DNA from: DASSJT01 sp963715025 | Lineage (GTDB): Bacteria; Actinomycetota; Actinomycetes; Actinomycetales; Dermatophilaceae | Reading direction: 5' to 3' | NCBI GenBank assembly: GCA_963715025.1 | Contig: CAVQQQ010000010.1 | Coordinates: 176,064-240,063, forward strand | Length of the DNA stretch: 64,000 nucleotides | Part shown: positions 7,853 through 15,166 of the stretch, one piece after another | Layout: each line of letters begins with the position of its first letter | How positions within the stretch are numbered: the stretch's first letter is position 1 | Notes under the pieces: model-generated | The model's input: only the letters and a program-made list of their open reading frames with translations | What the model was told of the DNA's origin: nothing | Database searches by the model: none | Translations under genes and position numbers: made by a program

Positions 7853-8893
7853 GTGCTCGACGACCTGGCCCAACTCCATACTGACGACCAGCCTGGGGAC
7901 CCGCCCGCCCGCCGAGCGCGGCCCAAGCGCCATCGCGGCCGCCGAGTCCTCGCAGCGCTCGTTTCCCTGGTGCTGTTGCTGGCGGTCGGCGTCGGCGCCT
8001 ACCTGCTGTTCCTCAACCAGACGGTCGCGAGCAACGTCAAGCACGAGAACCTGCTGCCGCCGCCGAGCGCGGCTGCGGGCGGGGGCCAGGGCCAGCAGAT
8101 CGTGCAGGGGCCCGGGGTCAACATCCTTATGATCGGGTCTGACGCCAGGCCCGGGGAGACCTTCAGCCGGTCCGACGTGATCGTGCTGATGCACGTCACC
8201 GAGGACCGCAAGAAGGTCTACCTGGTCCACTTCCCGCGGGACATGTACGTCAGCATCCCCGGGCATGGGAAGAACAAGATCAACGCGGCCTTCGCGTTCG
8301 GCAAGACCCCCCTGCTGGTGTCGACGCTGCAGGACATGCTGGGGGTCAAGATCGACCACGCCGCGCTGATCGGGTTCGAGGGTTTCAAGCGCATGACCGA
8401 CGCGGTCGGCGGTGTGAACGTCTGGGCCGAGGAGGCCAGCAGCGGCAAGGGCAACGGCGGCCCGGTCGTGATCCACAAGGGGTGGAACGACCTCAACGGC
8501 GAGCAGGCCCTGGCCTTCGTCCGTGAGAGGTACGAGCTCAGCGAGGGAGACATCTCCCGGGGTCGCCGTCAGCAGGCGTTCATCAAGGCGCTGATGCTCA
8601 AGGGCCTCAGCAGGGAGACCCTCACCAACCCGATCACCCTGGCGAATTTCGTCAGCGCCGGCACCGAGAACCTCACGGTCGACAAGGGTTTCGACATGGG
8701 CGAGATGCGCTCCCTGGGGCTGAGCCTGCGCAACGTCCGTGGCGACGACATCGTGTTCATCACGGCTCCGATCACCGGCTTCGGGACGTCGCCACAGGGC
8801 GGGTCCATCGACATCGTCAACGAGCCGCTTCTCAAGCTGATGGGCGAGGAACTGCAGGGGGACACGATGGAGGACTACGTAGCCCGCCAGTAG
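7853..8893 (+). CDS. LytR-CpsA-Psr (LCP) family protein
   Basis: This 346-residue type II membrane protein has a basic cytoplasmic N-terminus (about 30 residues), one transmembrane helix (VLAALVSLVLLLAVGVGAYL) and an extracytoplasmic LCP domain. LCP enzymes transfer polyprenyl-phosphate-linked glycopolymers (arabinogalactan, teichoic or capsular polymers) onto peptidoglycan. Family residues visible are the Asp/Arg of SDVIVLMHV and HFPRDMYVSI, KINAAFAFG, GGVNVW, and the arginine-rich LNGEQALAFVRERY with the following SRGRRQQAF. The start GTG is 6 nt after TAGACT (7841-7846), so the mRNA is probably leaderless. It is divergent from nur and convergent with the nitrobindin gene. Confidence 0.9.
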   Translation: MLDDLAQLHTDDQPGDPPARRARPKRHRGRRVLAALVSLVLLLAVGVGAYLLFLNQTVASNVKHENLLPPPSAAAGGGQGQQIVQGPGVNILMIGSDARPGETFSRSDVIVLMHVTEDRKKVYLVHFPRDMYVSIPGHGKNKINAAFAFGKTPLLVSTLQDMLGVKIDHAALIGFEGFKRMTDAVGGVNVWAEEASSGKGNGGPVVIHKGWNDLNGEQALAFVRERYELSEGDISRGRRQQAFIKALMLKGLSRETLTNPITLANFVSAGTENLTVDKGFDMGEMRSLGLSLRNVRGDDIVFITAPITGFGTSPQGGSIDIVNEPLLKLMGEELQGDTMEDYVARQ

Positions 8894-8904
8894 CGCCTAG
8901 CGCG

Positions 8905-8960
8905 GCGGTCGACTGGCCGACCGCGTGCTGGCACCTTTGTCGGCTGACCCGACGAAGGTG
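8905..8960. terminator. Two hairpins between convergent LCP and nitrobindin genes
   Basis: The first stem is GCGGTCG (8905-8911) with CGACCGC (8918-8924), starting 11 nt after the LCP stop. The second is CACCTTTGTCGG (8932-8943) with CCGACGAAGGTG (8949-8960), one wobble and a 5-nt loop. Placed between convergent stops, they are likely terminators in both directions. There is no U-tract, as is usual in such GC-rich genomes. Confidence 0.55.
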
Positions 8961-8975
8961 TGGCGGGGCGGAGCG

Positions 8976-9473
8976 TCAGGCGACACGCTTCAGCTCGGCG
9001 GACACGTGGCTCTGCAGGGGCTCTCCCATCGCGGCCATGTCCATGGCCCAGAGCAGGTTGGAGTTGACGTAGCCGTAGAGGCGAGACCCGGCGGCATACT
9101 CCTTGGCGTGAGGGCTGCGCACAACGGCGTCGGTGCGGAGCTCGATCTTCGCCGGTGACGTCGTGCCGTGGTAGAGCTCGACGATCCCAGTGGGGTGGGC
9201 GAGCAGCAGCTCGACCTCGTTGTCGGGAAGCGGTCGCCAGAAACCGACCTCCTTCGCCAGCGGCCGGACCTTCTGGCCCAACGCGTCGAGCAGCCAGGTG
9301 CGGCTGTGCCACTCCAGGAACGGCCTGCCGTCGTGGGTGACTTCGATCTCCTGGCCGAAGTGAGCGGACTCGATCGTGGGGTAGCCGACGACCCCCGCCC
9401 CCTCCCAGCGCCCGATCAGCCACGCCAGGGGCGCGAGCTCCCGGGGCATGTCCGGGTCTAGCTGGACGGCCAT
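8976..9473 (-). CDS. Nitrobindin-like heme-binding beta-barrel protein (DUF1794/THAP4-like)
   Basis: This is a protein of 165 residues. The N-terminal motif LAWLIGRWEGAGVVGYP matches the GxWxGxG signature of nitrobindins, small ten-stranded beta-barrels that bind ferric heme and isomerise peroxynitrite or bind NO. A C-terminal helix-strand AMGEPLQSHVSAELKR supplies the histidine expected to ligate heme. ATG 9473 is chosen because upstream sequence in the same frame is not family-like and belongs to a small membrane ORF whose stop overlaps this ATG (TGATG). That overlap implies translational coupling with the 32-residue membrane protein. Mycobacterial Rv2717c is the nearest known relative by recall. 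Confidence 0.85.
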   Translation of the reverse strand: MAVQLDPDMPRELAPLAWLIGRWEGAGVVGYPTIESAHFGQEIEVTHDGRPFLEWHSRTWLLDALGQKVRPLAKEVGFWRPLPDNEVELLLAHPTGIVELYHGTTSPAKIELRTDAVVRSPHAKEYAAGSRLYGYVNSNLLWAMDMAAMGEPLQSHVSAELKRVA

Positions 9474-9571
9474 CAGCGCGGGGTGCGGACGAGCCGGTAG
9501 ACCGTGAAGCCGGCAAACCAGGTCACGACGACCACGGTCAGGCTCAGGAGGGTGATGAAGAACGCTTCCAC
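9473..9571 (-). CDS. 32-residue single-span membrane protein coupled to nitrobindin
   Basis: GTG 9571 starts a 32-residue ORF with one hydrophobic segment (FFITLLSLTVVVVTWFAGF) followed by a basic tail (YRLVRTPR), so it should insert with a cytoplasmic C-terminus. Its TGA overlaps the nitrobindin ATG. The start is 7 nt after TACGAT, a -10 box giving a leaderless mRNA. The promoter, the overlap and the compact hydrophobic design argue that it is real. The function is unknown; it may tether or accompany the heme protein, which is inference. Confidence 0.6.
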   Translation of the reverse strand: MEAFFITLLSLTVVVVTWFAGFTVYRLVRTPR

Positions 9572-9578
9572 GCCCGTG

Positions 9579-9588
9579 ATCGTAGCCT
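9579..9588. promoter_or_regulatory. Divergent overlapping -10 boxes
   Basis: ATCGTAGCCT contains TACGAT on the minus strand (9584-9579) and TAGCCT on the plus strand (9583-9588), sharing two bases. Each lies 7 nt from its own start codon (GTG 9571 and ATG 9596). Only one of the two promoters could be occupied by polymerase at a time. Confidence 0.6.
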
Positions 9589-9595
9589 GAGTGCC

Positions 9596-9967
9596 ATGGC
9601 TGACTCCCCATCGCGTCTTGTCGTCAAGGTCACCTGCGGGACGGAGGCGCTCGAGCGGCTGAACCAGGGATTCACCGTCGCAGCCACGGCGCTCGCCAGC
9701 GGGCTGGAGGTGAGCCTCTGGCTCACCGGCGACGCGACGTGGATGGCCGTGCCGGGACGGGCCGAGGCGGTCGATCTGCCCCACGCCGCCCGGCTCGCCG
9801 ATCTTCGCGACGCCCTCCTGGCGGGAGGGACCCTCACGGTGTGCGGCCAGTGCGCGGCCCGTCGCGACCTCGCAGAGCCCGATCTCCTTCCGGGCACGGA
9901 GATCCGCGGTGCTGCGGCATTCGTTGAGGAGGTCATGGCTCCCGCATCGCGGGCCCTCGTGTATTGA
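9596..9967 (+). CDS. DsrE-family protein
   Basis: This 123-residue cytoplasmic protein has the DsrE/DsrF-like alpha/beta fold. It opens with a strand and glycine turn (LVVKVTCGTEALERLNQGF), has a central LASGLEVSLWLTGDATW and a conserved cysteine region TVCGQCAARR. DsrE-like proteins take part in sulfur relay or act as predicted peroxiredoxin-like carriers; the TVCGQC cysteines would be the active thiols. The gene is divergent from the nitrobindin pair, sharing its promoter region, which hints at a common redox or NO-related setting (inference). The ATG follows TAGCCT by 7 nt, giving a leaderless start. Confidence 0.8.
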   Translation: MADSPSRLVVKVTCGTEALERLNQGFTVAATALASGLEVSLWLTGDATWMAVPGRAEAVDLPHAARLADLRDALLAGGTLTVCGQCAARRDLAEPDLLPGTEIRGAAAFVEEVMAPASRALVY

Positions 9968-10019
9968 CCCCCCGCAACGGCGGCGATGCGGCGATGCTGC
10001 GACGCGGCGACGCCACGGC

Positions 10020-10865
10020 TCAGGCTATGAATGCGCGCGAGAGCACGTAGGTGACCATGCCGCACACCAGCACCGACGACGACGCCGATACAAGCCGCCC
10101 CTTGGCCCCCACGATCGGTGGTAGAACCGCCAAGACTCGGCGCAGGGCGTGGCTGACGGCCGCGACCACTATCCCGATCAGGATGGCGGGTGCGAGTGCC
10201 GGGCCCTTCAGGAGATAGGCGGCAGTGACGCCGGCGAGGCCCCCGGCGAGCATGGCCATGGGCAGGAGCCAGGCGCGCAGGCTTGTGCGTCCACTCCGCA
10301 AGTCGACAATGGCTGCCGCTCCAATCGCCGAAATGGCGACGGTCAGCGGCTCGACGCCCTGGAAGGTCAGCGGCAGGGGCACGAATGCCGCCCCAGAGGC
10401 GATGATCGCGATGCCGGATGCCGTGATGGCCACCGACTCGCTGAGCCTCGGTCGCCCGTCGCGGCGCAGCAGCTGGTGCAGGAATGCCAGCAGGAGCGAG
10501 CCCGCGATCGCCGCCGGCAGGTAGCGCAGGAACGGGTCGCTCGTGGTCAGGGCGACCGATCCGACACAGCCGACGGTCGTGAGCGCGAGGACCAGCGTCG
10601 ACCCTGCGCGGCTGGGTGAGCCCAGCAGACTGGGCCATCCCCACGCCACGACGAATCCGCCCAGGCCGACCGCGGCCGCGACCGTTTGGGGACTCGCGAA
10701 CGCGCTCAGGCCGATCAGGGCGCACAGTGCCACGGTGGCGAAGGTCGTGATGACGCGGCCGCCCCTGGCCGAGGGCTCGCGAGTGGCCGCAGCGGGATGC
10801 CTCCTGCCCCGGCCGCTCCCCCGTGCCCGGCCGGCCTCTTCGTCCGGTGCCTGCTCCCTAGGCAT
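10020..10865 (-). CDS. Polytopic membrane protein, unknown function
   Basis: This 281-residue protein has a 38-residue basic/acidic N-terminus and then about eight hydrophobic segments (for example FATVALCALIGLSAFASP, AAVGLGGFVVAWGWPSLLG, LLPMAMLAGGLAGVTAAYLLKG). The ATG lies within the end of the upstream proline-rich gene, overlapping its TAG by 8 nt, so the two are translationally coupled. I do not recognise a named family. The conserved coupling with a repeat protein and MoaD suggests a cell-envelope protein. Helices contain no obvious transport motif. A role with the upstream disordered protein is inferred from the overlap only. Confidence 0.65.
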   Translation of the reverse strand: MPREQAPDEEAGRARGSGRGRRHPAAATREPSARGGRVITTFATVALCALIGLSAFASPQTVAAAVGLGGFVVAWGWPSLLGSPSRAGSTLVLALTTVGCVGSVALTTSDPFLRYLPAAIAGSLLLAFLHQLLRRDGRPRLSESVAITASGIAIIASGAAFVPLPLTFQGVEPLTVAISAIGAAAIVDLRSGRTSLRAWLLPMAMLAGGLAGVTAAYLLKGPALAPAILIGIVVAAVSHALRRVLAVLPPIVGAKGRLVSASSSVLVCGMVTYVLSRAFIA

Positions 10866-12018
10866 AGCCTCGGCCCCTGCAGGCGCCGTGCCGGTGACGG
10901 GCGCCGATCCTGTGGCCTTCGACTGGGCTGCCTGGGCTGCTGGCGCGCCGTTCGGCACGTGTGGGCATCGGCGGGGTTCCGAGCGGGGCCGTCGGGGGCC
11001 CTCCCGGCGCCGGCAGCTGCGGCCCGCCGTAGCGCATCGGGGGCTGGCCGGCAGCCCCCTCTGACGGCAGGCCAGGAGATCCCGCTGGCGGGGTGCCCCC
11101 ATAGCCCGGCGGCCCGGGCTGGGGTGGCCTGCTGTAACGCGGGGGCGGTGACTGGCCCGGCGGCGGGGACTGTGGCGGCCGACCGTAACCCTGCGGTCGG
11201 GGTTGGCCCGGCTGGGCGGGGCCGGGCTGCTGTCCGGGCTGCTGGCCGGGCGCGGGTGGCCTCCGGCGCACGGGCTCGCCGCGCACAGGCTCGCCGCGCA
11301 CGGGCTCGCCACGCACGGGCTCGCCGCGCCTGGGCTGGCCAGGCCTGGGTGGTGGCGCACCCTGCGCCCGCGAGGTCCAGCCCGACTCCTGGCGGTTGGC
11401 CGGGTCGGCGGGCGGAGGCGGCGGAACCGCTGACGGTGGGGGCGGGCCCGCCGGTAGGCGCCGCGAAGAGCGACTCTGCGGGTCGGATGCGGCCTGGTCG
11501 CGGCGCGACGAACGCGTAGCAGCGGGGTCCGGCGGCAGGGGCTTCTGGCGCGACGTGCGTCCCGGCGGCTCGGGAGTCGGCTGCTCTCGGCGCGACGACC
11601 GGGAGCCGGGCTGCTGCCCGGCGCCCGGCGGGGGTGGGACGGGCGGGTGCCTGCCGGTGGACTGCTCCCGCCGAGCGGCTCGCGTTTGCGGGGGCTCGGG
11701 AAGCGGGCGGTCGGGAAGCGGGCGGTCGGGAAGCGGGCGGTCGGGGAACGGCCCCCCGGGTGCAGGGGCTCCCGGGCTGGAGCCCGAAGGAGGCAGCGGA
11801 GGGGGCACGGGTCGGTGGCTGCCGGTAGCGCGCTCGCGCCGAGACGCCCGCGTGTCTTCGGCAGGATCCCCTACGGTCGGCGGCGGAGGCGTCGAGGAGC
11901 CGCGGCGGCGCCCGCGCCGACGGCGTCGCTCGCCCTCGGCAGCTTCGGCCGCCTCGCGAGCCGCGCGCCTGCTGGCACGCGTCTCCGGCTGGCCTTCGTT
12001 GTCCGACACAGGAGGCAT
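10858..12018 (-). CDS. Proline-rich, SRR-repeat disordered protein
   Basis: This protein of about 386 residues has no globular segment. It is dominated by Pro, Arg, Ser, Gln and Gly. A unit of the type TRASRRE / TRAARREQ / SRSSRREQ / TRSSRRDQ / SRSSRR recurs every 20-45 residues from the N-terminus, separated by proline runs. Two short perfect-period arrays are visible: PDRPL repeated (DNA 11701-11745) and RGEPV repeated (DNA 11266-11340). There is no signal peptide or transmembrane helix, so it is probably cytoplasmic and may bind nucleic acid, acidic polymers or a membrane partner. Its stop overlaps the start of the membrane protein gene, and it begins 7 nt after the moaD stop. ATG 12018 or GTG 12009 could be the start. 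The family is not recognised. Confidence 0.6.
   Translation of the reverse strand: MPPVSDNEGQPETRASRRAAREAAEAAEGERRRRRGRRRGSSTPPPPTVGDPAEDTRASRRERATGSHRPVPPPLPPSGSSPGAPAPGGPFPDRPLPDRPLPDRPLPEPPQTRAARREQSTGRHPPVPPPPGAGQQPGSRSSRREQPTPEPPGRTSRQKPLPPDPAATRSSRRDQAASDPQSRSSRRLPAGPPPPSAVPPPPPADPANRQESGWTSRAQGAPPPRPGQPRRGEPVRGEPVRGEPVRGEPVRRRPPAPGQQPGQQPGPAQPGQPRPQGYGRPPQSPPPGQSPPPRYSRPPQPGPPGYGGTPPAGSPGLPSEGAAGQPPMRYGGPQLPAPGGPPTAPLGTPPMPTRAERRASSPGSPVEGHRIGARHRHGACRGRGYA
11266..11340. repeat. Tandem array, five 15-bp units
   Basis: Units of GCGCACGGGCTCGCC or close variants repeat at 11266, 11281, 11296, 11311 and 11326. The array is in frame with the proline-rich gene and encodes the RGEPV repeats on the minus strand. 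Because the period is a multiple of three, copy-number changes would alter length but not frame. Confidence 0.85.
11701..11745. repeat. Tandem array, three perfect 15-bp units
   Basis: AAGCGGGCGGTCGGG occurs three times in a row, with a degenerate fourth copy after it. It encodes the PDRPL repeats of the proline-rich protein on the minus strand and is expected to be variable between strains. Confidence 0.85.
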
Positions 12019-12025
12019 CCTCGCA

Positions 12026-12283
12026 CTAGCCTCCGGCGAACGGAGGCAGCACCTCGAGCACCGCACCCTCGCCCAGGGGCTGGTCGGGGGCGGCCGGCCG
12101 CCCGTCCACCAGGATCGTGCTGACCACCGTCACCGCCCGCAGCGCTGGGTGGAGCGCGACGACGCCGTCGATGGCTTCACCGACGGTGCTTGCCTCGAGC
12201 TTGTCGGCATCAGTCCCGGCGGCAGCCCGGGCACCCGCCCAATAGCGGACGGTGACGTGCGCGCGGGCTTCGCCGGCCGGCAT
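12026..12283 (-). CDS. MoaD/ThiS-family sulfur carrier protein
   Basis: This 85-residue ubiquitin-like protein has the sequence VTVRYWAGARAAAG at the N-terminus, TILVDGRPA in the middle and the diagnostic C-terminus LEVLPPFAGG. The terminal Gly-Gly is adenylated and thiocarboxylated to donate sulfur, for molybdopterin (MoaD) or related pathways. ATG 12283 is preferred: it gives the usual family length, is preceded by AGAGGGCGG, and lies inside a GGTATGCCG motif. Upstream in-frame starts up to 12355 would add a non-homologous extension. The downstream neighbours are not molybdenum-cofactor genes, so the partner enzyme is unknown. Confidence 0.85.
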   Translation of the reverse strand: MPAGEARAHVTVRYWAGARAAAGTDADKLEASTVGEAIDGVVALHPALRAVTVVSTILVDGRPAAPDQPLGEGAVLEVLPPFAGG

Positions 12284-12370
12284 ACCGCCCTCTTGCGGGG
12301 TCGGTGCCGCAGGTCTCACCGGGTGGCCAACGCTCTGCTCGGACTGCATGAACACCTATCCTGCCCTGTG

Positions 12371-13105
12371 ATGGCCCACTTGCTTCTGCTGACCAACACC
12401 CTGGCGCCGAGCGCGGAGGTGCTGCCGGCGCTGGGCCTGCTCAGCCATCAGGTTCGGGTCATGCCGGCGGAGGCGACCGCCCTCATCGAGGGCACGACGG
12501 CCAGCGATGCCGTCCTGGTCGACGCGCGCCGCGAGCTCGCCGTGGCCAAGTCCCTGTGCCGGGTGCTCCGCACCACGGGCATCTCCGTGCCGCTTCTGGC
12601 CGTGCTCACCGAGGGCGGCCTCGCCGGCCTGACCTCGGAATGGGGCCTCGACGACGTCCTGCTCGACTCGGCCGGGCCGGCCGAGGTGGAGGCCCGCCTA
12701 CGGCTGGCGATCGGCCGGCTGGCCAACGGTGAGGACACCCCCGACACCACGATCACCGCCGGCGACGTCACAATCGACGAGGCGACCTACTCCGCCAAGG
12801 TCCGGGGGCGCACCCTCGACCTGACCTACAAGGAGTTCGAGCTGCTCAAACACCTCGCGCAGCATCCGGGCCGCGTCTTCACCCGGGCCCAGCTCCTCCA
12901 GGAGGTCTGGGGCTACGACTACTACGGGGGCACGCGGACGGTTGACGTCCACGTGCGGCGGCTGCGCGCCAAGCTGGGCGTCGAGTATGAAGTGCTCATC
13001 GGCACCGTGCGCAACGTCGGCTACCGCTTCGTCCCGGAGCAGGGCGGAGCCGACGGCCAGCGAACCGACTCGGGCCCCGTCGAGGACGAGCTCGCCGAGG
13101 CCTGA
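12371..13105 (+). CDS. glnR: GlnR, orphan OmpR-type nitrogen regulator
   Basis: This 244-residue regulator has an atypical receiver domain (LLLLTNTLAPSAEVLPALG at the start, then GLDDVLLDSAGPAEVEARLR) and a C-terminal winged helix (residues about 140-230: LDLTYKEFELLKHLAQHPG, then RTVDVHVRRLRAKLG and GTVRNVGYRF). It matches actinobacterial GlnR block by block. GlnR is a global activator and repressor of nitrogen assimilation genes that works without a cognate kinase, which fits the absence of a kinase gene here. mshD lies two genes on and pst genes follow further right, the same association as in Mycobacterium (Rv0818, mshD, phoT). The ATG is 7 nt after TATCCT, a leaderless-type start. Confidence 0.9.
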   Translation: MAHLLLLTNTLAPSAEVLPALGLLSHQVRVMPAEATALIEGTTASDAVLVDARRELAVAKSLCRVLRTTGISVPLLAVLTEGGLAGLTSEWGLDDVLLDSAGPAEVEARLRLAIGRLANGEDTPDTTITAGDVTIDEATYSAKVRGRTLDLTYKEFELLKHLAQHPGRVFTRAQLLQEVWGYDYYGGTRTVDVHVRRLRAKLGVEYEVLIGTVRNVGYRFVPEQGGADGQRTDSGPVEDELAEA

Positions 13106-13164
13106 GTCGATTCGCTCGCCGCTCGCCCGCTTGACAAGGCCAGTTCAGGCCGGACGCCACATAG

Positions 13165-13198
13165 AAGGCGCCCCTCCCGGTTCCGGGAGGGGCGCCTT
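13165..13198. terminator. Perfect bidirectional terminator hairpin
   Basis: A 34-nt perfect palindrome (16-bp arms AAGGCGCCCCTCCCGG and its complement, 2-nt centre) lies between glnR and the convergent 5'-nucleotidase gene. Its position and A/T-flanked ends on both strands fit a bidirectional terminator. Confidence 0.85.
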
Positions 13199-13225
13199 GG
13201 TAGTGCGGTATGCCGGGTGCTCGCC

Positions 13226-15061
13226 TCAGTTGGCGGTGATGCGGGTGAGCGGACCCGGGGTGTAGGGGCTGACTCCGGCCTTGCCCAGGTAGTTGGCGAA
13301 CGCGTCGATGTCGAGACCGCCGAAATACTTGTTCTTGGTGTCCTTGAACACCGCGAAGTTGTCCCCGCCATCGGCGACGAAGTTGTTGGTCACGACCCGG
13401 TAGGTGGTGGCGTCGTCGATGGGTATGCCGTTGAGAGTCACCGTCCCGAGCGTCGTGCCCGAGTAGGTGTAGGAGAAGCCGTTCGATACCTGGAGGATCT
13501 TCTTGTTCGAGCCGGCGTTGTTGCCCGACCACTGCTGGTTGAGCATCGTCTTGATCTGGGCGCCGGTCATGTCGAGCGACACCAGGTAGTTGTTGAACGG
13601 CTGGACGCTGAACGCCTCCTCGAACGTCACGTCACCCGGCTTCTCGCCCCACGGGGAGTTCGCATAGGTGAGGTCAGCGCGGATGCCTCCGGGGTTCATG
13701 AACGCGACCACCGGCTCCACCCCGCCCGTGACCACCGATGGGTCGTCCAACTGGGCATCGGCGATCAGGTCGCCAAGCTGCGACTCGCCACCGGCGTTGC
13801 CGGTGCGGGTGACGTCCGTGGTGATCGAGCCGATCACCTTGCTCGCGATCGGTGCCGAGAAGACCTTGTACTTGCTGATGATCTCCGTCTCGGCCGGGTC
13901 CTTGGCGACATCGCGCGTGACGATCATGTTGGTGCCCTTGACCGAGGCGCGCACGATGTCCGCCGTGCGCCGGTCGTAGGTGAGGTCGGTCTCAGTGAAG
14001 AGGCGACCGAAGGAGGACGCCGAGGTCACAAGGCGCTGCTGGCCCGCGGGGTCTGGGACGCTGCAGACGTAGGGCTGGTGGGTGTGGCCCGAGACGATCA
14101 TGTCGATGGCGGGGTCGAGGTTCTCCGCGATCGAGAGGACCGGCGAGTCGCCCGCCAGGGTCTTGTCGAACGTGCCGCCGTCGCAGGCCCACTTGTAGTT
14201 GGGGTTGACATCCCAGATCTTGCCCGACGAGTCCGCCCACTTCTCGAGCGTGGGCGTGCCGCCCTGGTGGAGGAGCACGACGATCGCGTTGACACCCTGC
14301 TCACGCAGCACGGGCACGAGCGCGTTTGCGGTAGCCACCTCGTCACGGAACTCCAGCCCGGCCACCCCCGAGGCGGTGACGATGGTCGGGGTGTCGTGAA
14401 GCGTCATGCCGATGAAGCCGATCTTGGCGCCCTTGATGTTCTTGATCGAGTAGGCCGGCAGGATCGTGTTGTTGGTGCCCTCGTAGAAGACATTGGCAGC
14501 CAGGTAGGGGAAATCCGCTCCGCCGAACGAGCCGGCAGGGCACGAGTTCTGGTTGTTGGCGCCGTCACCGTCGTCGATGCAGCCGCCGTTGGCCATCCGC
14601 TGCAGCTCCTGGTAGCCCTCGTCGAACTCGTGGTTGCCCACGGCGCTGACGTCGAGTTTGAGCGCGTTCATCGCCTCGATCGTCGGCTCGTCGTGGAACA
14701 TTGCGGACAGGAAGGGCGACGCCCCGATAAGGTCGCCGGCCGCCACGGTGAGGGAGTACGGGTGTCCCTCGCGTGCCTGCGCGAGGTGAGTGGCGAGGTA
14801 CTCGACGCCGCCGGCGTTGACCGTGTCGTCCACCGGCTTGCCGGTCGTGGCGTCCAGGTGGTGGCCCGTGACGATGCGCCCGCTGGAACCCGACGGGGGC
14901 TCCAGGTTGCCGTGGAAATCGTTGAAGGACAGCATCTGGATGTCCAGGGTGGGGCCGTTCGGGGCGGCCTGCGTGGTGCCACTCGTCAGCGCGACGCCGG
15001 TCGCAGCGATGGCAGCCGCAGCGAAGACGCCGGTCAGGCGCCGATTCCGTGCAGAAGTCAT
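13226..15061 (-). CDS. Secreted 5'-nucleotidase / UshA-type metallophosphatase
   Basis: This 611-residue protein has a signal peptide (basic start, hydrophobic AAAAIAATGVALTSG, cleavage near AQA-AP). The N-terminal metallophosphatase domain shows FNDFHGNLEP, AAGDLIGASP, GNHEFDEG, LLHQGG and GHTHQPY, all metal or phosphate ligands. A C-terminal 5'-nucleotidase domain (about 400-560) has MNPGGIRADL and the substrate loop NNFVADGGDNF. It would release phosphate from extracellular nucleotides, which suits the neighbouring polyphosphate and pst genes. Upstream on its strand, TTGCGG-18 nt-TCAATT is a possible promoter. GGTCATCACCC there resembles a single PHO-box unit, but a second unit is not convincing. 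Confidence 0.9.
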   Translation of the reverse strand: MTSARNRRLTGVFAAAAIAATGVALTSGTTQAAPNGPTLDIQMLSFNDFHGNLEPPSGSSGRIVTGHHLDATTGKPVDDTVNAGGVEYLATHLAQAREGHPYSLTVAAGDLIGASPFLSAMFHDEPTIEAMNALKLDVSAVGNHEFDEGYQELQRMANGGCIDDGDGANNQNSCPAGSFGGADFPYLAANVFYEGTNNTILPAYSIKNIKGAKIGFIGMTLHDTPTIVTASGVAGLEFRDEVATANALVPVLREQGVNAIVVLLHQGGTPTLEKWADSSGKIWDVNPNYKWACDGGTFDKTLAGDSPVLSIAENLDPAIDMIVSGHTHQPYVCSVPDPAGQQRLVTSASSFGRLFTETDLTYDRRTADIVRASVKGTNMIVTRDVAKDPAETEIISKYKVFSAPIASKVIGSITTDVTRTGNAGGESQLGDLIADAQLDDPSVVTGGVEPVVAFMNPGGIRADLTYANSPWGEKPGDVTFEEAFSVQPFNNYLVSLDMTGAQIKTMLNQQWSGNNAGSNKKILQVSNGFSYTYSGTTLGTVTLNGIPIDDATTYRVVTNNFVADGGDNFAVFKDTKNKYFGGLDIDAFANYLGKAGVSPYTPGPLTRITAN

Positions 15062-15166
15062 GTCGGAGATCCCCTAATAATTGAGGTACGGCCGGGTGAT
15101 GACCGCAAGACTTCGCACGCTAATCGCTGGGACGGCAAAGTAGGTAGTGCATGGTGCAATTGCCGC

